Assembly: GCF_018333235.1 (NCBI RefSeq)
Contig: NZ_BORP01000006.1
Coordinates: 186,001-250,000 of the forward strand
Direction of reading: 5' to 3'
Origin: Ornithinibacillus bavariensis
GTDB lineage: Bacteria > Bacillota > Bacilli > Bacillales > Amphibacillaceae
Length of the DNA stretch: 64,000 nucleotides
Below are positions 8,247 through 17,252 of this stretch, one piece after another (position 1 is the stretch's first letter; each line of letters begins with the position of its first letter). The notes under the pieces were generated by a model, which was not told the DNA's origin, made no database searches, and saw nothing but the letters and a program-made list of their open reading frames with translations. The position numbers and the translations under genes are program-made.

Positions 8247-8647
8247 ATCAATTAAAAAAGCATGTCAATCAATTGTTTAAAGACATTCCAGAGAGTGAGA
8301 AAAAAGAAATCATCGTTCAAGAGGTCTTACAGAATCTTGAGGAAAAAGTGATGGATTTAATGGAGCAAGGAAAAAACGAAGAGGATGCGATTAATAAGGC
8401 CATTGTTGATTTTGGTGATATTGAAGATTTGAAGCAAGAATTAGATGTGCCAGATCCAAAGAAAAATGATATGGCTAAAATTAATCTAGCCTATTCTATT
8501 TGGGGCAGCATTTTAATTATTTCTTTAGTTGCATTTGTCAATTTTTATTACACACCAAGCGTCATCTGGTTTGTATATCCAACGTTTGCGGTCTTATGGT
8601 GGCCGTTATCGATGTACTATACTTGGTTAAGAAGGAAACAGAGGTGA
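8243..8647 (+). CDS. HAAS-domain membrane protein with one two-helix module
   Basis: This 134-residue protein starts at TTG 8243 (GGAGGGG 6 bases upstream), overlapping padR by four bases. Residues 1-70 are a HAAS signalling domain (helical, ending DAINKAIVDFGDIEDLKQEL). Residues 78-130 form a two-helix membrane module with GS at 88, TP at 104, W109 and WWPL at 119-122. The same module is repeated four times in the next gene. HAAS domains in PadR operons are thought to sense or relay signals at the membrane; the exact role here is unknown. Confidence 0.75.
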   Translation: MNQLKKHVNQLFKDIPESEKKEIIVQEVLQNLEEKVMDLMEQGKNEEDAINKAIVDFGDIEDLKQELDVPDPKKNDMAKINLAYSIWGSILIISLVAFVNFYYTPSVIWFVYPTFAVLWWPLSMYYTWLRRKQR

Positions 8648-8652
8648 CAGGA

Positions 8653-9294
8653 ATGAAAAAAAATGACGTTGGTTTTATTGTGACCGGTAGTATCATGACA
8701 TTACTGTTTCTAATTGTCATCAACTTTATTTCCAGCAGTGATCATCTCTGGTTTATTTATCCGGCATTTGTATTAATCCTGTTTCCAATTGGATTAACCT
8801 GTATTCTTAGACAGCGATATAAATTGTTTTCAATCATTGGAAGTACATGGATTATGGTATTTTTGATTATCATCAATGTCTGGCATACACCAGCTATTCC
8901 ATGGGTTCTATACACCGTTGCACCACTCGTCATGTGGCCAGTGTTAGTCTGGCTGGATGAAAAGGTAAAATTAGTATCTGTTGCGATGTTTGGAAGCATC
9001 ACGGTTACACTCTATTATTTAATTTTAAATGTGGTGTTATCACCTTATTATCCATGGTTTATATACCCTGCTTTCCTAATAATTTGGTGGCCGCTATTAC
9101 TATATCATTTCAAGAGAAGATCCTATTTTTCTTTATCAATTCATGGAAGCATTGTCATAAGTGTGTTCTTTATTATCGTGAATATTGTTTCTACTCCAAC
9201 TAATATATGGGCAATTTTCCCAATATTTTGTATACTGTGGTGGCCTTTAAGTATGTATTATTTTGTATATAAGAAACAAAAAGAAGCAAAGTGA
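8653..9294 (+). CDS. Eight-helix membrane protein of four 51-residue repeats
   Basis: I place the start at ATG 8653 (GAGGTGACAG upstream), giving 213 residues. The sequence is four tandem two-helix modules with an exact period of 51: GS at 12, 63, 114 and 165; the key Trp at 33, 84, 135 and 186; and (W)WPL or FPI at the end of each. Each module reads GS-hydrophobic helix-N-x-(S/T)P-W-x3-P-helix-WP. The module also forms the C-terminal half of the HAAS protein upstream. The product is surely an integral membrane protein; no transport or enzyme motif is visible. It is co-transcribed with padR. Confidence 0.75.
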   Translation: MKKNDVGFIVTGSIMTLLFLIVINFISSSDHLWFIYPAFVLILFPIGLTCILRQRYKLFSIIGSTWIMVFLIIINVWHTPAIPWVLYTVAPLVMWPVLVWLDEKVKLVSVAMFGSITVTLYYLILNVVLSPYYPWFIYPAFLIIWWPLLLYHFKRRSYFSLSIHGSIVISVFFIIVNIVSTPTNIWAIFPIFCILWWPLSMYYFVYKKQKEAK

Positions 9295-9358
9295 TCAATC
9301 ACAGCGGATCTTTTATAACATATTATTCGTTCTCAGCGAAAACAGAGGTAGTGATCAA

Positions 9359-9934
9359 ATGGAAGTGTATATCGTACTCACACATACAGGAACATTGTTT
9401 ACAAGGTTTATCCGATTATTTACAAAGCAACCTTTAAATCATGCTTCCATAGCGTTTACGAAAGAGCTAGATGAAACATTTAGCTTTGGTAGAAAAAAAC
9501 CAACGAATCCATTTATAGGCGGATTTGTAAAAGAAGATCTGAAGGGACAGTTATTCCGAAATGCGGATTGTGCTATATATCGATGTTCTATTTCAAGGTC
9601 GCAATATGAACGGATGCAGCGTTTTGTCCAAGTGATAGAAAGTAATCAATGTGAGTACAAATACAATTTTATCGGATTACTAGGTGTCTTATTTAATAGG
9701 ACAATAGATTTAAAGAAATCGTACTTTTGCTCCCAGTTTGTAGCTGCTGTATTGAGCAATGGGGGAATTACAATCAAAAACAAACCAGAATGCCTTGTTA
9801 AACCTAGTGATTTTATGGATTCCCATCAATTTCAGATGGTATACGAAGGAAAGCTAACCAGCTTTCTTGAACAGCAAGGCAAAAATAAAGAGGTATTAAC
9901 AGGAAAGAAAAGATTCTATTTACTCCCATCTTAG
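9359..9934 (+). CDS. Permuted papain-like (YiiX/NlpC-P60-type) protein
   Basis: A 191-residue soluble protein starting at ATG 9359 after AGAGGTAG. It has the layout of permuted NlpC/P60-like cysteine peptidases or amidases: an early His in LNHASIAF (about residue 28) and a later Cys in KSYFCSQFVAAVL (about residue 125), with LTHTGTLFTRFI as the first strand and helix. No signal peptide, so it probably acts inside the cell. Relatives hydrolyse peptide or amide bonds in wall or lipid-linked substrates; the actual substrate is unknown. It follows the PadR operon by 65 bases and may be read with it. Confidence 0.55.
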   Translation: MEVYIVLTHTGTLFTRFIRLFTKQPLNHASIAFTKELDETFSFGRKKPTNPFIGGFVKEDLKGQLFRNADCAIYRCSISRSQYERMQRFVQVIESNQCEYKYNFIGLLGVLFNRTIDLKKSYFCSQFVAAVLSNGGITIKNKPECLVKPSDFMDSHQFQMVYEGKLTSFLEQQGKNKEVLTGKKRFYLLPS

Positions 9935-10135
9935 CGATGGCATAAATAAGAATGTAGATGATCAAATGCCTATGGCTTCGGTAGCTGCTATGTCCTTCAT
10001 TAGTAGATAGGAAAGTGTATAAAAACCTTTCCTGCCTGCATAAGAAAAACGAACGCATTCGCCTAAAAGACGAGTGAATATGAGTTTTTCTAAGAACCGA
10101 TATCCTTGGCAATACAATGGAAAGGAATTGGATAT

Positions 10136-11137
10136 ATGTCAAAACAACTGTTAGTCCGTTTGAAGAAAGAAATGGCTCCCTATGAAAAAGCAGAGTTAAG
10201 AAAAAGTATCTGGCAGTTAATTAATACGCTAATACCATTTTTAGGCTTGTGGTATCTTGCCTATGTAAGCATGGAAATTTCCTATTTGCTTACATTATTA
10301 CTTTCGGTAATTGGAGCAGGATTTCTTGTCAGGATTTTTATAATCTTTCATGATTGTTGCCACTTCTCCTTTTTTAAAAGTAAAAAAGCAAATCGTATCG
10401 TAGGGACAATTACCGGGATTATTACGCTATTTCCTTTCAGTAAATGGCAGCATGACCATGCCATTCATCATGCAACAAGTAGTAATCTAGATAAACGGGG
10501 AACAGGGGATATTTGGCTTTTAACCGTTGACGAGTATAGGGATGCATCTATTCTTACAAAAATTGCGTATAGACTTTACCGAAATCCTTTCGTTATGCTC
10601 GTCTTTGGACCGATCTATAGCTTTCTAATCGTTAACCGTTTCAATCGTAAGGGTGCGAAACGGAAGGAGCGGTTAAATACCTACTTTACGAATGGAATGA
10701 TTGTGTTACTATATGGCCTAATCATTTGGTTGATTGGCTGGCAGGCGTTTTTACTCGTTCAAGTTCCGATTTTTATGATTTCTGGGACTGCAGGCATTTG
10801 GTTGTTCTATATTCAGCATACGTTTGAACAATCCTATTTTGAAGTGGATAAAAAGTGGGAATTTGTGAGAGCTGCAGTGGAGGGAAGCTCGTATTACCGA
10901 TTACCAAAGGTGTTACAGTGGCTAACTGGTAATATTGGGTATCACCATGTTCATCACTTAAGCCCAAGAGTACCGAATTATAAGCTGGAAAAGGCACACA
11001 GCCAGTCGGAAGCACTGCAGCATGCACCATTGATTACACTTGCCACCAGTCTAAAAGCGCTCAAATTCCGACTGTGGGATGAAAAAAAGGGGAATTTCGT
11101 TGGCTATGGCGCTTTGAAAGAGATCAATCGGAGCTAA
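10136..11137 (+). CDS. des: Acyl-lipid fatty acid desaturase, DesA/Des-like
   Basis: A 333-residue di-iron membrane desaturase that inserts a cis double bond in phospholipid acyl chains. The three histidine boxes are intact: HDCCH (72-76), HDHAIHH (106-112) and HHVHH (270-274). Hydrophobic segments lie at about 30-70 and 175-220. B. subtilis Des has 352 residues and is cold-induced by DesK/DesR; no such pair is adjacent here. ATG 10136 is preceded by AAAGGAA; an upstream in-frame ATG at 10106 lacks a site. Confidence 0.85.
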   Translation: MSKQLLVRLKKEMAPYEKAELRKSIWQLINTLIPFLGLWYLAYVSMEISYLLTLLLSVIGAGFLVRIFIIFHDCCHFSFFKSKKANRIVGTITGIITLFPFSKWQHDHAIHHATSSNLDKRGTGDIWLLTVDEYRDASILTKIAYRLYRNPFVMLVFGPIYSFLIVNRFNRKGAKRKERLNTYFTNGMIVLLYGLIIWLIGWQAFLLVQVPIFMISGTAGIWLFYIQHTFEQSYFEVDKKWEFVRAAVEGSSYYRLPKVLQWLTGNIGYHHVHHLSPRVPNYKLEKAHSQSEALQHAPLITLATSLKALKFRLWDEKKGNFVGYGALKEINRS

Positions 11138-11258
11138 ATTCTTTGTATATCGGGCCAGATTGTGGAAAATTGGTAGAAATAACGAAATAGCAATCTGGAA
11201 GAAATGAAAGAAAGCAGCAGATGGTATAGTAACGATAAAAGTAAAGGAGGTAGCATGT

Positions 11259-11621
11259 TTGGAAACAACAAAGGTAGAATTCAAAGGTGGAAATAACATT
11301 GCTCTAAAGATTCCTAAATACAAATACGACGAGACGGTACATTTTTATAAGGAGGTATTAAAGTTACCATACTTAGGATTCATGTCTGAATCCCATGCCT
11401 TTCAGTTTGGCGATGCGACACTGTGGTTGGATTGTATGGAGAACTATTCCCAACAAGATGTATGGCTAGAAATTCAGACAGACAATGTGCAGATAGCGGA
11501 AGAATATTTACATGAAAATCACATTCATAGAAGAGACGAAGTGGAGGTGCACGAGAACTCAGCGGGTTACTGGATTTCGGATCCCAGTGGGACGATCCTT
11601 AGAGTCAATCCACAAAAATAG
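11259..11621 (+). CDS. VOC family protein
   Basis: A 120-residue vicinal-oxygen-chelate protein with KIPKYKYDETVHFYKEVLKLPYL at the start and WISDPSGTILRVNP at the end. The start is TTG 11259, 8 bases after AAAGGAGG; the ATG at 11255 is in another frame and stops after 13 codons. Ligand or reaction unknown. Confidence 0.75.
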   Translation: METTKVEFKGGNNIALKIPKYKYDETVHFYKEVLKLPYLGFMSESHAFQFGDATLWLDCMENYSQQDVWLEIQTDNVQIAEEYLHENHIHRRDEVEVHENSAGYWISDPSGTILRVNPQK

Positions 11622-11690
11622 GAGTAATGATGCTAGTTTAATTAATGGAACAGCACCTCTTGTTAACGGCTGTTTATACTGTCAGTAATA

Positions 11691-11722
11691 GAGAAGGACG
11701 AGGGGAGAACCTCGTCCTTTTT
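11691..11722 (+). terminator. Rho-independent terminator
   Basis: AAGGACGAGG / CCTCGTCCTT hairpin followed by TTT. The same stem recurs at 13979. Confidence 0.85.
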
Positions 11723-11830
11723 CATGGACAAAAATAGATTCAATTGCCAACTTCATGAAAAATATTCGCATTTTTCAGAAATAACAGCTATATTTAATAT
11801 AGAATTTAGAAGATAAGTAGGTGTTATTCA

Positions 11831-12808
11831 ATGGTAGATGCTTCGTTTAAATTACTTCAGTCTGACACTCGGAAGGAAGTAATTCATAATCTCGCAAAGG
11901 ATTTGAGACGTTATTACATTTTTCCAGAAAAGGCAGAAGAGGCTAGTAACTCATTAGTCGTAAAGCTAGCTAATGGGGAATATGATCGATATGATGATGA
12001 GGATGGTTTTTGTAATGCTTTGACAGAGGAGCTACAGAATATCACACAGGATAAACATTTACGAGTAATGTTTACTAGTGATCATAAAGAAACGAATGAT
12101 GTGACTAATAGCTTAGAAGACTTAAAAACAGTAGTTAATAATTATGGTTTTCACAAGGTTGAACGATTAGCCGGAAATATTGGATATATCAATCTTAAGC
12201 AATTCATCGATACGAAGCTAGCAGGGGAGACTGCCATTCATGCGATGAATTTTATCGCCAATACGGATGCGTTAATTTTTGATCTTAGAGAGAATGGAGG
12301 CGGATATCCATCGATGGTTGCTCTCCTTTCCAGCTACCTCTTTGAGGAAGCGACATATCTAAATAACTTTTATAATCGTTCGGAAGATATGTATATACAA
12401 TCATGGACACAGCCTTATGTCCCTGGAAAGAAATATTTGGACAAACCTGTGTATGTCCTAACAAGCGACTATACATTCTCCGCGGCTGAAGAATTTATTT
12501 ATAATCTACAAAACTTAAAGAGAGCAACAATTGTTGGAGAAGTAACAAAAGGTGGCGCACACCCTGGAGAAGTAAGACAACTTACGAAGCACTTTGAGGT
12601 ATTTATCCCTACTGGAAGGGCGATTAATCCGATTACAAACACTAATTGGGAAGGTTCAGGGGTAGAGCCTGATATAAAATTAAGTAAGGAAGAAGCATTC
12701 GACTATGCTTACAAAGATGCATTAACTTATGTAAAAGAGAAATATAAGGCACAGCCTGAATATCAGTTTTTAATCGATGAAATAGATGAAGTATTGGGAG
12801 GATTATGA
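11831..12808 (+). CDS. S41 family (tail-specific protease-like) peptidase
   Basis: A 325-residue serine peptidase of the CtpA/IRBP fold. Residues 10-75 are the N-terminal helical domain (LAKDLRRYYIFPEKAEE). The catalytic core has SGG-like DLRENGGGYPSM, the nucleophile Ser217 in TFSAAEEF and Lys240 in GEVTKGGAHPGE, giving the Ser-Lys dyad. There is no PDZ domain and no signal peptide, which sets it apart from exported CtpA/CtpB and points to a cytoplasmic enzyme of the IRBP-like branch. Substrate unknown. It is monocistronic, with a terminator at 12909. Confidence 0.85.
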   Translation: MVDASFKLLQSDTRKEVIHNLAKDLRRYYIFPEKAEEASNSLVVKLANGEYDRYDDEDGFCNALTEELQNITQDKHLRVMFTSDHKETNDVTNSLEDLKTVVNNYGFHKVERLAGNIGYINLKQFIDTKLAGETAIHAMNFIANTDALIFDLRENGGGYPSMVALLSSYLFEEATYLNNFYNRSEDMYIQSWTQPYVPGKKYLDKPVYVLTSDYTFSAAEEFIYNLQNLKRATIVGEVTKGGAHPGEVRQLTKHFEVFIPTGRAINPITNTNWEGSGVEPDIKLSKEEAFDYAYKDALTYVKEKYKAQPEYQFLIDEIDEVLGGL

Positions 12809-12908
12809 TTGGATTTAACGGGAGGAGAAGTTAAATTAAAGGAATACTTTACTTTCTAATCGATTCAATACATAAGTGTGTTCAATATGGATAAGTAAAA
12901 GAGTGTGA

Positions 12909-12944
12909 AAGACCTCCAGCTAATTAGGCTGAGGTCTTTTTTTC
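12909..12944 (+). terminator. Rho-independent terminator
   Basis: AGACCT-CAGC / GCTG-AGGTCT hairpin followed by TTTTTTT, after the S41 peptidase. Confidence 0.85.
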
Positions 12945-13120
12945 GTGGTAAAGTTGAAAGGGAAAATATATAGAAAAGAAATCATAAATGTTTTTACTAT
13001 CCTGATATAAGGAACTAATTATGTGTCCTTGTGCAAAATCATTAAAACTTCTTTCTTCCTTCTTTTCATGAAAAGGTGAATAGAAAAGTATTTTACTGAA
13101 ATGCGTAAGATGAAATTGGG

Positions 13121-13132
13121 ATACAATTGTAT
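13121..13132. promoter_or_regulatory. Perfect 12-bp palindrome, possible operator
   Basis: ATACAATTGTAT lies about 100 bases before the SDR start. Dyads of this kind are bound by MarR/OhrR-type regulators, but no such gene is adjacent. Short AT-rich palindromes also occur by chance. Confidence 0.3.
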
Positions 13133-13230
13133 GTTTTTAGTGCAAAAACATATCCTAGTAAGAAGTACAATATGCCAATGGAATTAAAAATGCGTTTTGG
13201 CATGAATACTATATGGATGGAGAGATTAAT

Positions 13231-13974
13231 ATGAAACTAAAAGACAAGGTAGCAATCGTAACAGGAGGAGCGAGTGGAATTGGCGAGGCAACGGTCCGCC
13301 TTTTTGTTGAGGAAGGGGCAAAAGTTGTTATTGCCGACTTTTCTGAACGAGGTAAGAACATATCGGAAGAGTTGAATTCAAATGGATATGAAACGTTATT
13401 TGTTAAGACAGATGTAACACAAGAAGAAGATATTAAAAAAATGATTGAAGAAACAGTGGATCAATACGGGAAGTTAGATATTATGTATGCAAATGCTGGA
13501 GTGGCTGATGATGCACCAGCACATGAAATAACCTTTGAAAAGTGGAAGCGAACGATTGATATTAATCTTTCAGGGGTTTTCCTTTCTGATAAATATTCAA
13601 TCGAACAGTTTCTTAAACAAGGTACAGGCGGTGTCATTGTTAACGCTGGGTCAATTCATAGTTTTGTTGCATTATCAGCTATACCAGCCTACTCCTCTGC
13701 AAAAGGTGGTGTGAAGCTATTAACGCAAAACCTATGCACGGCCTATGCAAAAGATGGTATTCGCATTAATGCGGTCTGCCCTGGATATATTGATACCCCT
13801 TTACTTTCAAAGGTTGATCCGCAACAGAAAGATTATTTAGCATCTCTTCATCCACAAGGCAGACTTGGAAAACCAGAAGAAATAGCGAAGGCAGTTCTCT
13901 TCTTAGCAAGTGATGATGCTAGTTTTGTGAATGGCACAACACTTCTAGTTGATGGCGGTTATACGGCACACTAA
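13231..13974 (+). CDS. Short-chain dehydrogenase/reductase (SDR)
   Basis: A 247-residue classical SDR using NAD(P)H. TGGASGIG (11-18) is the Rossmann cofactor motif, NAGVAD the stabilising motif, and the catalytic Ser-Tyr-Lys is present with Tyr154 and Lys158 (YSSAK). An acidic residue after strand 2 (VIADFS) favours NAD over NADP. The C-terminus NGTTLLVDGGYTAH is typical. Start ATG 13231 follows GGATGGAGAG; an ATG at 13213 lacks a site. Substrate unknown. Confidence 0.9.
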   Translation: MKLKDKVAIVTGGASGIGEATVRLFVEEGAKVVIADFSERGKNISEELNSNGYETLFVKTDVTQEEDIKKMIEETVDQYGKLDIMYANAGVADDAPAHEITFEKWKRTIDINLSGVFLSDKYSIEQFLKQGTGGVIVNAGSIHSFVALSAIPAYSSAKGGVKLLTQNLCTAYAKDGIRINAVCPGYIDTPLLSKVDPQQKDYLASLHPQGRLGKPEEIAKAVLFLASDDASFVNGTTLLVDGGYTAH

Positions 13975-13975
13975 T

Positions 13976-14008
13976 AGTGAAGGACGAGGGGAAACCTCGT
14001 CCTTCTTC
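13976..14008 (+). terminator. Rho-independent terminator
   Basis: AAGGACGAGG / CCTCGTCCTT hairpin, the same stem as at 11691, right after the SDR stop. Confidence 0.8.
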
Positions 14009-14052
14009 AACCTCAAGACCGTCCGTGTCTGTAGACCGTCTCCTGGATTTCC

Positions 14053-14421
14053 TTAAACTTGTACTTCACTCATCAATGCATGCGTATTATCTTCTGTATC
14101 TTTAAAAAATACCATCCATGTTTCTGTATTCCCCATTTTCGCTACAACATGTGGCTCGTCAATAAAGGTAACTTCTTTATCTACTAGACGCTCATAAGTA
14201 TCCTTCATATCAGTTACTTGAAAATAAATTACTGAACTTGAATGGGCGAATTCCTCCTTTTCAGGAAGTGATAACATGAGCCGAAACCCGTCACATTCAA
14301 AAAATGCCATACTATCCGTGTTAAACAACAGAGATAGGCCTAATTTCTCCTTATAAAAATCTAATGCCCGATTTAAGTCTTTAACAGGTACCCCAATTTG
14401 TCCGACACGTTGAATCATCAT
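14053..14421 (-). CDS. VOC family protein
   Basis: A 122-residue glyoxalase-fold protein: IQRVGQIGVPVKDLNRALDF at the N-terminus, LGLSLLFNTDSMAFFECDGFRLML in the first module and a C-terminal FFKDTEDNTHALMSE. It lies 53 bases downstream of the AraC-type regulator on the same strand, so the two are likely one operon and the regulator may control it. Substrate unknown. Confidence 0.8.
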   Translation of the reverse strand: MMIQRVGQIGVPVKDLNRALDFYKEKLGLSLLFNTDSMAFFECDGFRLMLSLPEKEEFAHSSSVIYFQVTDMKDTYERLVDKEVTFIDEPHVVAKMGNTETWMVFFKDTEDNTHALMSEVQV

Positions 14422-14474
14422 AATCCTTTTCCCCTTTCAACTATCTTTTTCAATTTAAGAATAAGTGGTTTTCA

Positions 14475-15341
14475 CTAAAGTTTCTTATCCAAAATCACCT
14501 TTTTCCGATATTCTTTAGGCGCGATACCAACATGCTGCTTAAACATTTTGCTGAAGGATACGGGATTTTCATATCCAAGCTCGAAGGTTATTTCGGTCAT
14601 AGTATAATCGAATTTCGCTAGTAGTTGTTTAGCCTGTTCTATTCTTAAAACTGAAATATGCTGGTGGGGCGTTCTACCGTAAATTTGTGCGTACGTTCTT
14701 AATAAATGGTTCGGTGATAAACAAGCAACTTTAGCAATTTCGTCAAGCTTTATCGGTTGATGATAAAAGGATCTAATATAATCATGTGCTATGCTTACCC
14801 TTTTATATAATTCCTCTCTTGTAGAACGGCGAATAGCTTTTAATGATTCAATTTCTTTATAGCTATTAATGTGTTCATTCAAAATAGAAATCATTATCCG
14901 ATAAAATTGTTCCTCATAACCGACCGATTCTTCATCAAGACAAGGTGAAATCTGTTTAAAAGCCTCTAGTTGAGAAGATAAAGCATTATTTTTTCGATAG
15001 GTCTTTTCAAAAAAACCAATAGAGCTTGTAGCTTTAAATGGGTCACTTAGAAGGCTATCATTTGTTTCCTTTATAGAATGAAAGACTTCTTCTGCAAATC
15101 CATGTCTAAAGAAAACACAAAACGATTCTACAGCCTGTGATTCATCAATCGCTATGGTGTAAGGACCCTCATTTAGAAGAAGGTATCTACTCTCTTCAAC
15201 AGCAAAAAATCCCTTATTCGTTTTATAATGAGCTTTACCGTTAAGGAATGTTTTAATGGACAGCTGCCCTGTTCCTTCCCAGTAAAACTGATCACTCTTT
15301 GCATGCAATACGAAATTTGTAGACGCATTTTTTGTCATCAT
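14475..15341 (-). CDS. AraC family transcriptional regulator
   Basis: A 288-residue regulator with an N-terminal cupin-like sensing region (residues 15-120) and a C-terminal double HTH (about 185-285): IKLDEIAKVACLSPNHLLR, then TEITFELGYENPVSFSKMFK and the final GIAPKEYRK. Such proteins usually activate nearby promoters in response to a small ligand. The next gene downstream, a VOC protein, is the obvious candidate partner. Confidence 0.85.
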   Translation of the reverse strand: MMTKNASTNFVLHAKSDQFYWEGTGQLSIKTFLNGKAHYKTNKGFFAVEESRYLLLNEGPYTIAIDESQAVESFCVFFRHGFAEEVFHSIKETNDSLLSDPFKATSSIGFFEKTYRKNNALSSQLEAFKQISPCLDEESVGYEEQFYRIMISILNEHINSYKEIESLKAIRRSTREELYKRVSIAHDYIRSFYHQPIKLDEIAKVACLSPNHLLRTYAQIYGRTPHQHISVLRIEQAKQLLAKFDYTMTEITFELGYENPVSFSKMFKQHVGIAPKEYRKKVILDKKL

Positions 15342-16054
15342 CGTTTCTCCATCATAGATAAGTTATTTTAGGAATGGGAGGATTATAATGGATTAATTTG
15401 CCCAGATTCTTTAATACTTCCTCATAAAACCCATTAAATTCCTTCTCCTCTTCCTAGCCAATCGTTATTTTTAGTGCAGGATAAAACAGTAGTTGTCAAA
15501 GCATGTTCATTTCTATATTTTTCTTACACCCTTCTATAAACCAATATTATCAAAAAATTATGTCTAATTACAGTGTGGCAGTTTGGAAAAATTTTGTCTA
15601 GAGTAATCTGTAGTTTCTAAAAAGCGCAGATACATTGAGCCGACGGAGTGTGCGGTTTTTGTCCTACGTGAGGCACTTGGCTTTCAATATGCTGCAGTTC
15701 AGAAGGAAGAGACGAATTGCCGAAAACGGATGAGCAGAGCAAGGGACAAGATAGGGATAACGGAAGAAGAAGTGAATACTGTTGAACCTGTCGATATCAA
15801 ATGGCTAAGCGAGTGTAAACAGAAGACGTCGACCTAATATCAGAATAAATTATCCCTTAACGACTTTTTTATAGGAAAACAGGCCAAGTAAAAATCCTCC
15901 TAAACTAACTATATCCATCCAAAGAAGGATATTCATAGTTGAATATAGAATACTATATTCACAACGATAAGGGGTGGTATTAATGGAGTAGTTCCTATAA
16001 GTATCGTATCTAGCGTAATGAATGTCCGAACACTTAGGAGGATTAAATACTTAT
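15342..16054. other. Intergenic region with a sigma-factor remnant
   Basis: About 710 bases. The only recognisable content is the ECF sigma fragment at 15628-15837. The rest is AT-rich without intact ORFs. Confidence 0.6.
15628..15837 (+). pseudogene. C-terminal fragment of an ECF sigma factor gene
   Basis: An open frame without a start codon encodes RYIEPTECAVFVLREALGF, then a shortened helix and NCRKRMSRARDKIG, ending at TAA. This is the sigma-4 domain of SigJ-type ECF factors (usually L-S-P-x-E-R-A-V-F-V-L-R-E...NCRKL.SRAR). The segment between the two motifs is several residues shorter than usual, so the HTH is also damaged. Regions upstream are missing. It is a decayed gene. Confidence 0.65.
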
Positions 16055-16903
16055 ATGCATACAAAGTTAATTATTGTAGAAGGTTTACCTGGATTTGGTA
16101 AATCAACCACCGCAAGTCTTATCCATGATAGTTTGCGTGAAAATAATAGAAATGCAGAATTAATTCTAGAAGGAAATTTAGACCACCCGGCTGATTATGA
16201 TGGTGTAGCTTGTTTTAATCAAATGGAGTTTGAAAGTTTGCTATTGAATAGTGGAGATTTTAAAGATATTTTCACTAAAAGAGTTGAGAAAAAGGGTAAC
16301 GATTATTTATTACCATATCGAAAAATAATGAACGAACATGGTTCATTTTCAGATGAGCTAATGAATACAATTTTCAAACATGATATATACGAATTACCAC
16401 TCGACCAGAATATCGAGTTAATTACGGATAAGTGGGCTGAATTCGCCGAACAAGCCTTCCGTGAAGATAAAACCTATGTCTTTGAATGTTGCTTTATCCA
16501 AAATCCAGTAACGGTTGGAATGGTAAAATACGGCGAAGAACAGGAAAAGGTTATGGACTATGTTCTCAAATTAGAAAACATCATCGAGAGATTAAACCCG
16601 GTATTATTTTACGTGGATCAAGATGACCTTGAATTTTCTTTTAGAAAAGCGTATAAAGAAAGACCAAAGGAATGGTCATCTGGGTTTATAGACTATTACA
16701 CAAACCAGGGTTATGGGAAAGAGCATGGCTACGAGGGATTTGAAGGAACCTTGAAGGTTTTACGGGCAAGAAGTGCAATGGAAGCGGAAATAGTGGAAGC
16801 CTTGAAAATAAATAAGGTGAAAGTAAATAATTCAGGCTATGAGATGGAACAATATAAATTTATTATATTGGATCAATTGAACCTGTTTGGGGTTCTGAAA
16901 TAA
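16055..16903 (+). CDS. P-loop NTPase, small-molecule-kinase-like
   Basis: A 282-residue protein opening with a strand and Walker A, LIIVEGLPGFGKST (G10-T18), as in thymidylate-kinase-like P-loop kinases. A second strand YVFECCFIQNP and LFYVDQDDLE are consistent with the Walker B region and a lid. No known kinase-specific signature was recognised, so the substrate is open. I prefer ATG 16055, although AGGAGG at 16036 is 13 bases away; an upstream ATG at 16022 has no ribosome site. Monocistronic, ending at the terminator at 16923. Confidence 0.6.
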   Translation: MHTKLIIVEGLPGFGKSTTASLIHDSLRENNRNAELILEGNLDHPADYDGVACFNQMEFESLLLNSGDFKDIFTKRVEKKGNDYLLPYRKIMNEHGSFSDELMNTIFKHDIYELPLDQNIELITDKWAEFAEQAFREDKTYVFECCFIQNPVTVGMVKYGEEQEKVMDYVLKLENIIERLNPVLFYVDQDDLEFSFRKAYKERPKEWSSGFIDYYTNQGYGKEHGYEGFEGTLKVLRARSAMEAEIVEALKINKVKVNNSGYEMEQYKFIILDQLNLFGVLK

Positions 16904-17252
16904 TTTTCAAGCTGTAAATAGTGGAGAGGATGTTATTACCTCTCCATTTTTGTTTTCGAATTTTCGGGAACTAGATTATTCACATAAAAAAAATACAGGT
17001 AGAGTCAACTGGTAGGTTAAAGAGAGGTATGAGGATAAGGGAAGCACTTCCATATTGAATTTTACAAAACATGTTCGATGACTTTGACAAATTTTCATTA
17101 ACAATAAATTGAAAAAGTAACAAAAAACCAAAGCTCTCCTATCCCCAATAATTTTAAGTAATAATCCATTCCACGGACAGCTGCCCAATAGCTAATGTAG
17201 GCATTTGCATATGCTAAAGGGATGAAAAAACGAAGAATTGAGGGGAAGCGTT
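16904..17252. other. Intergenic region
   Basis: About 350 bases holding one terminator (16923). Nothing else was recognised. Confidence 0.5.
16923..16952 (+). terminator. Rho-independent terminator
   Basis: GGAGAGG / CCTCTCC hairpin followed by a T-rich run. Confidence 0.75.

Larger units (their letters stand above)
12809..13230. other. Intergenic region between S41 peptidase and SDR
   Basis: About 420 bases with the terminator above and a 12-bp palindrome at 13121. No coding potential or RNA gene recognised. Confidence 0.55.
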
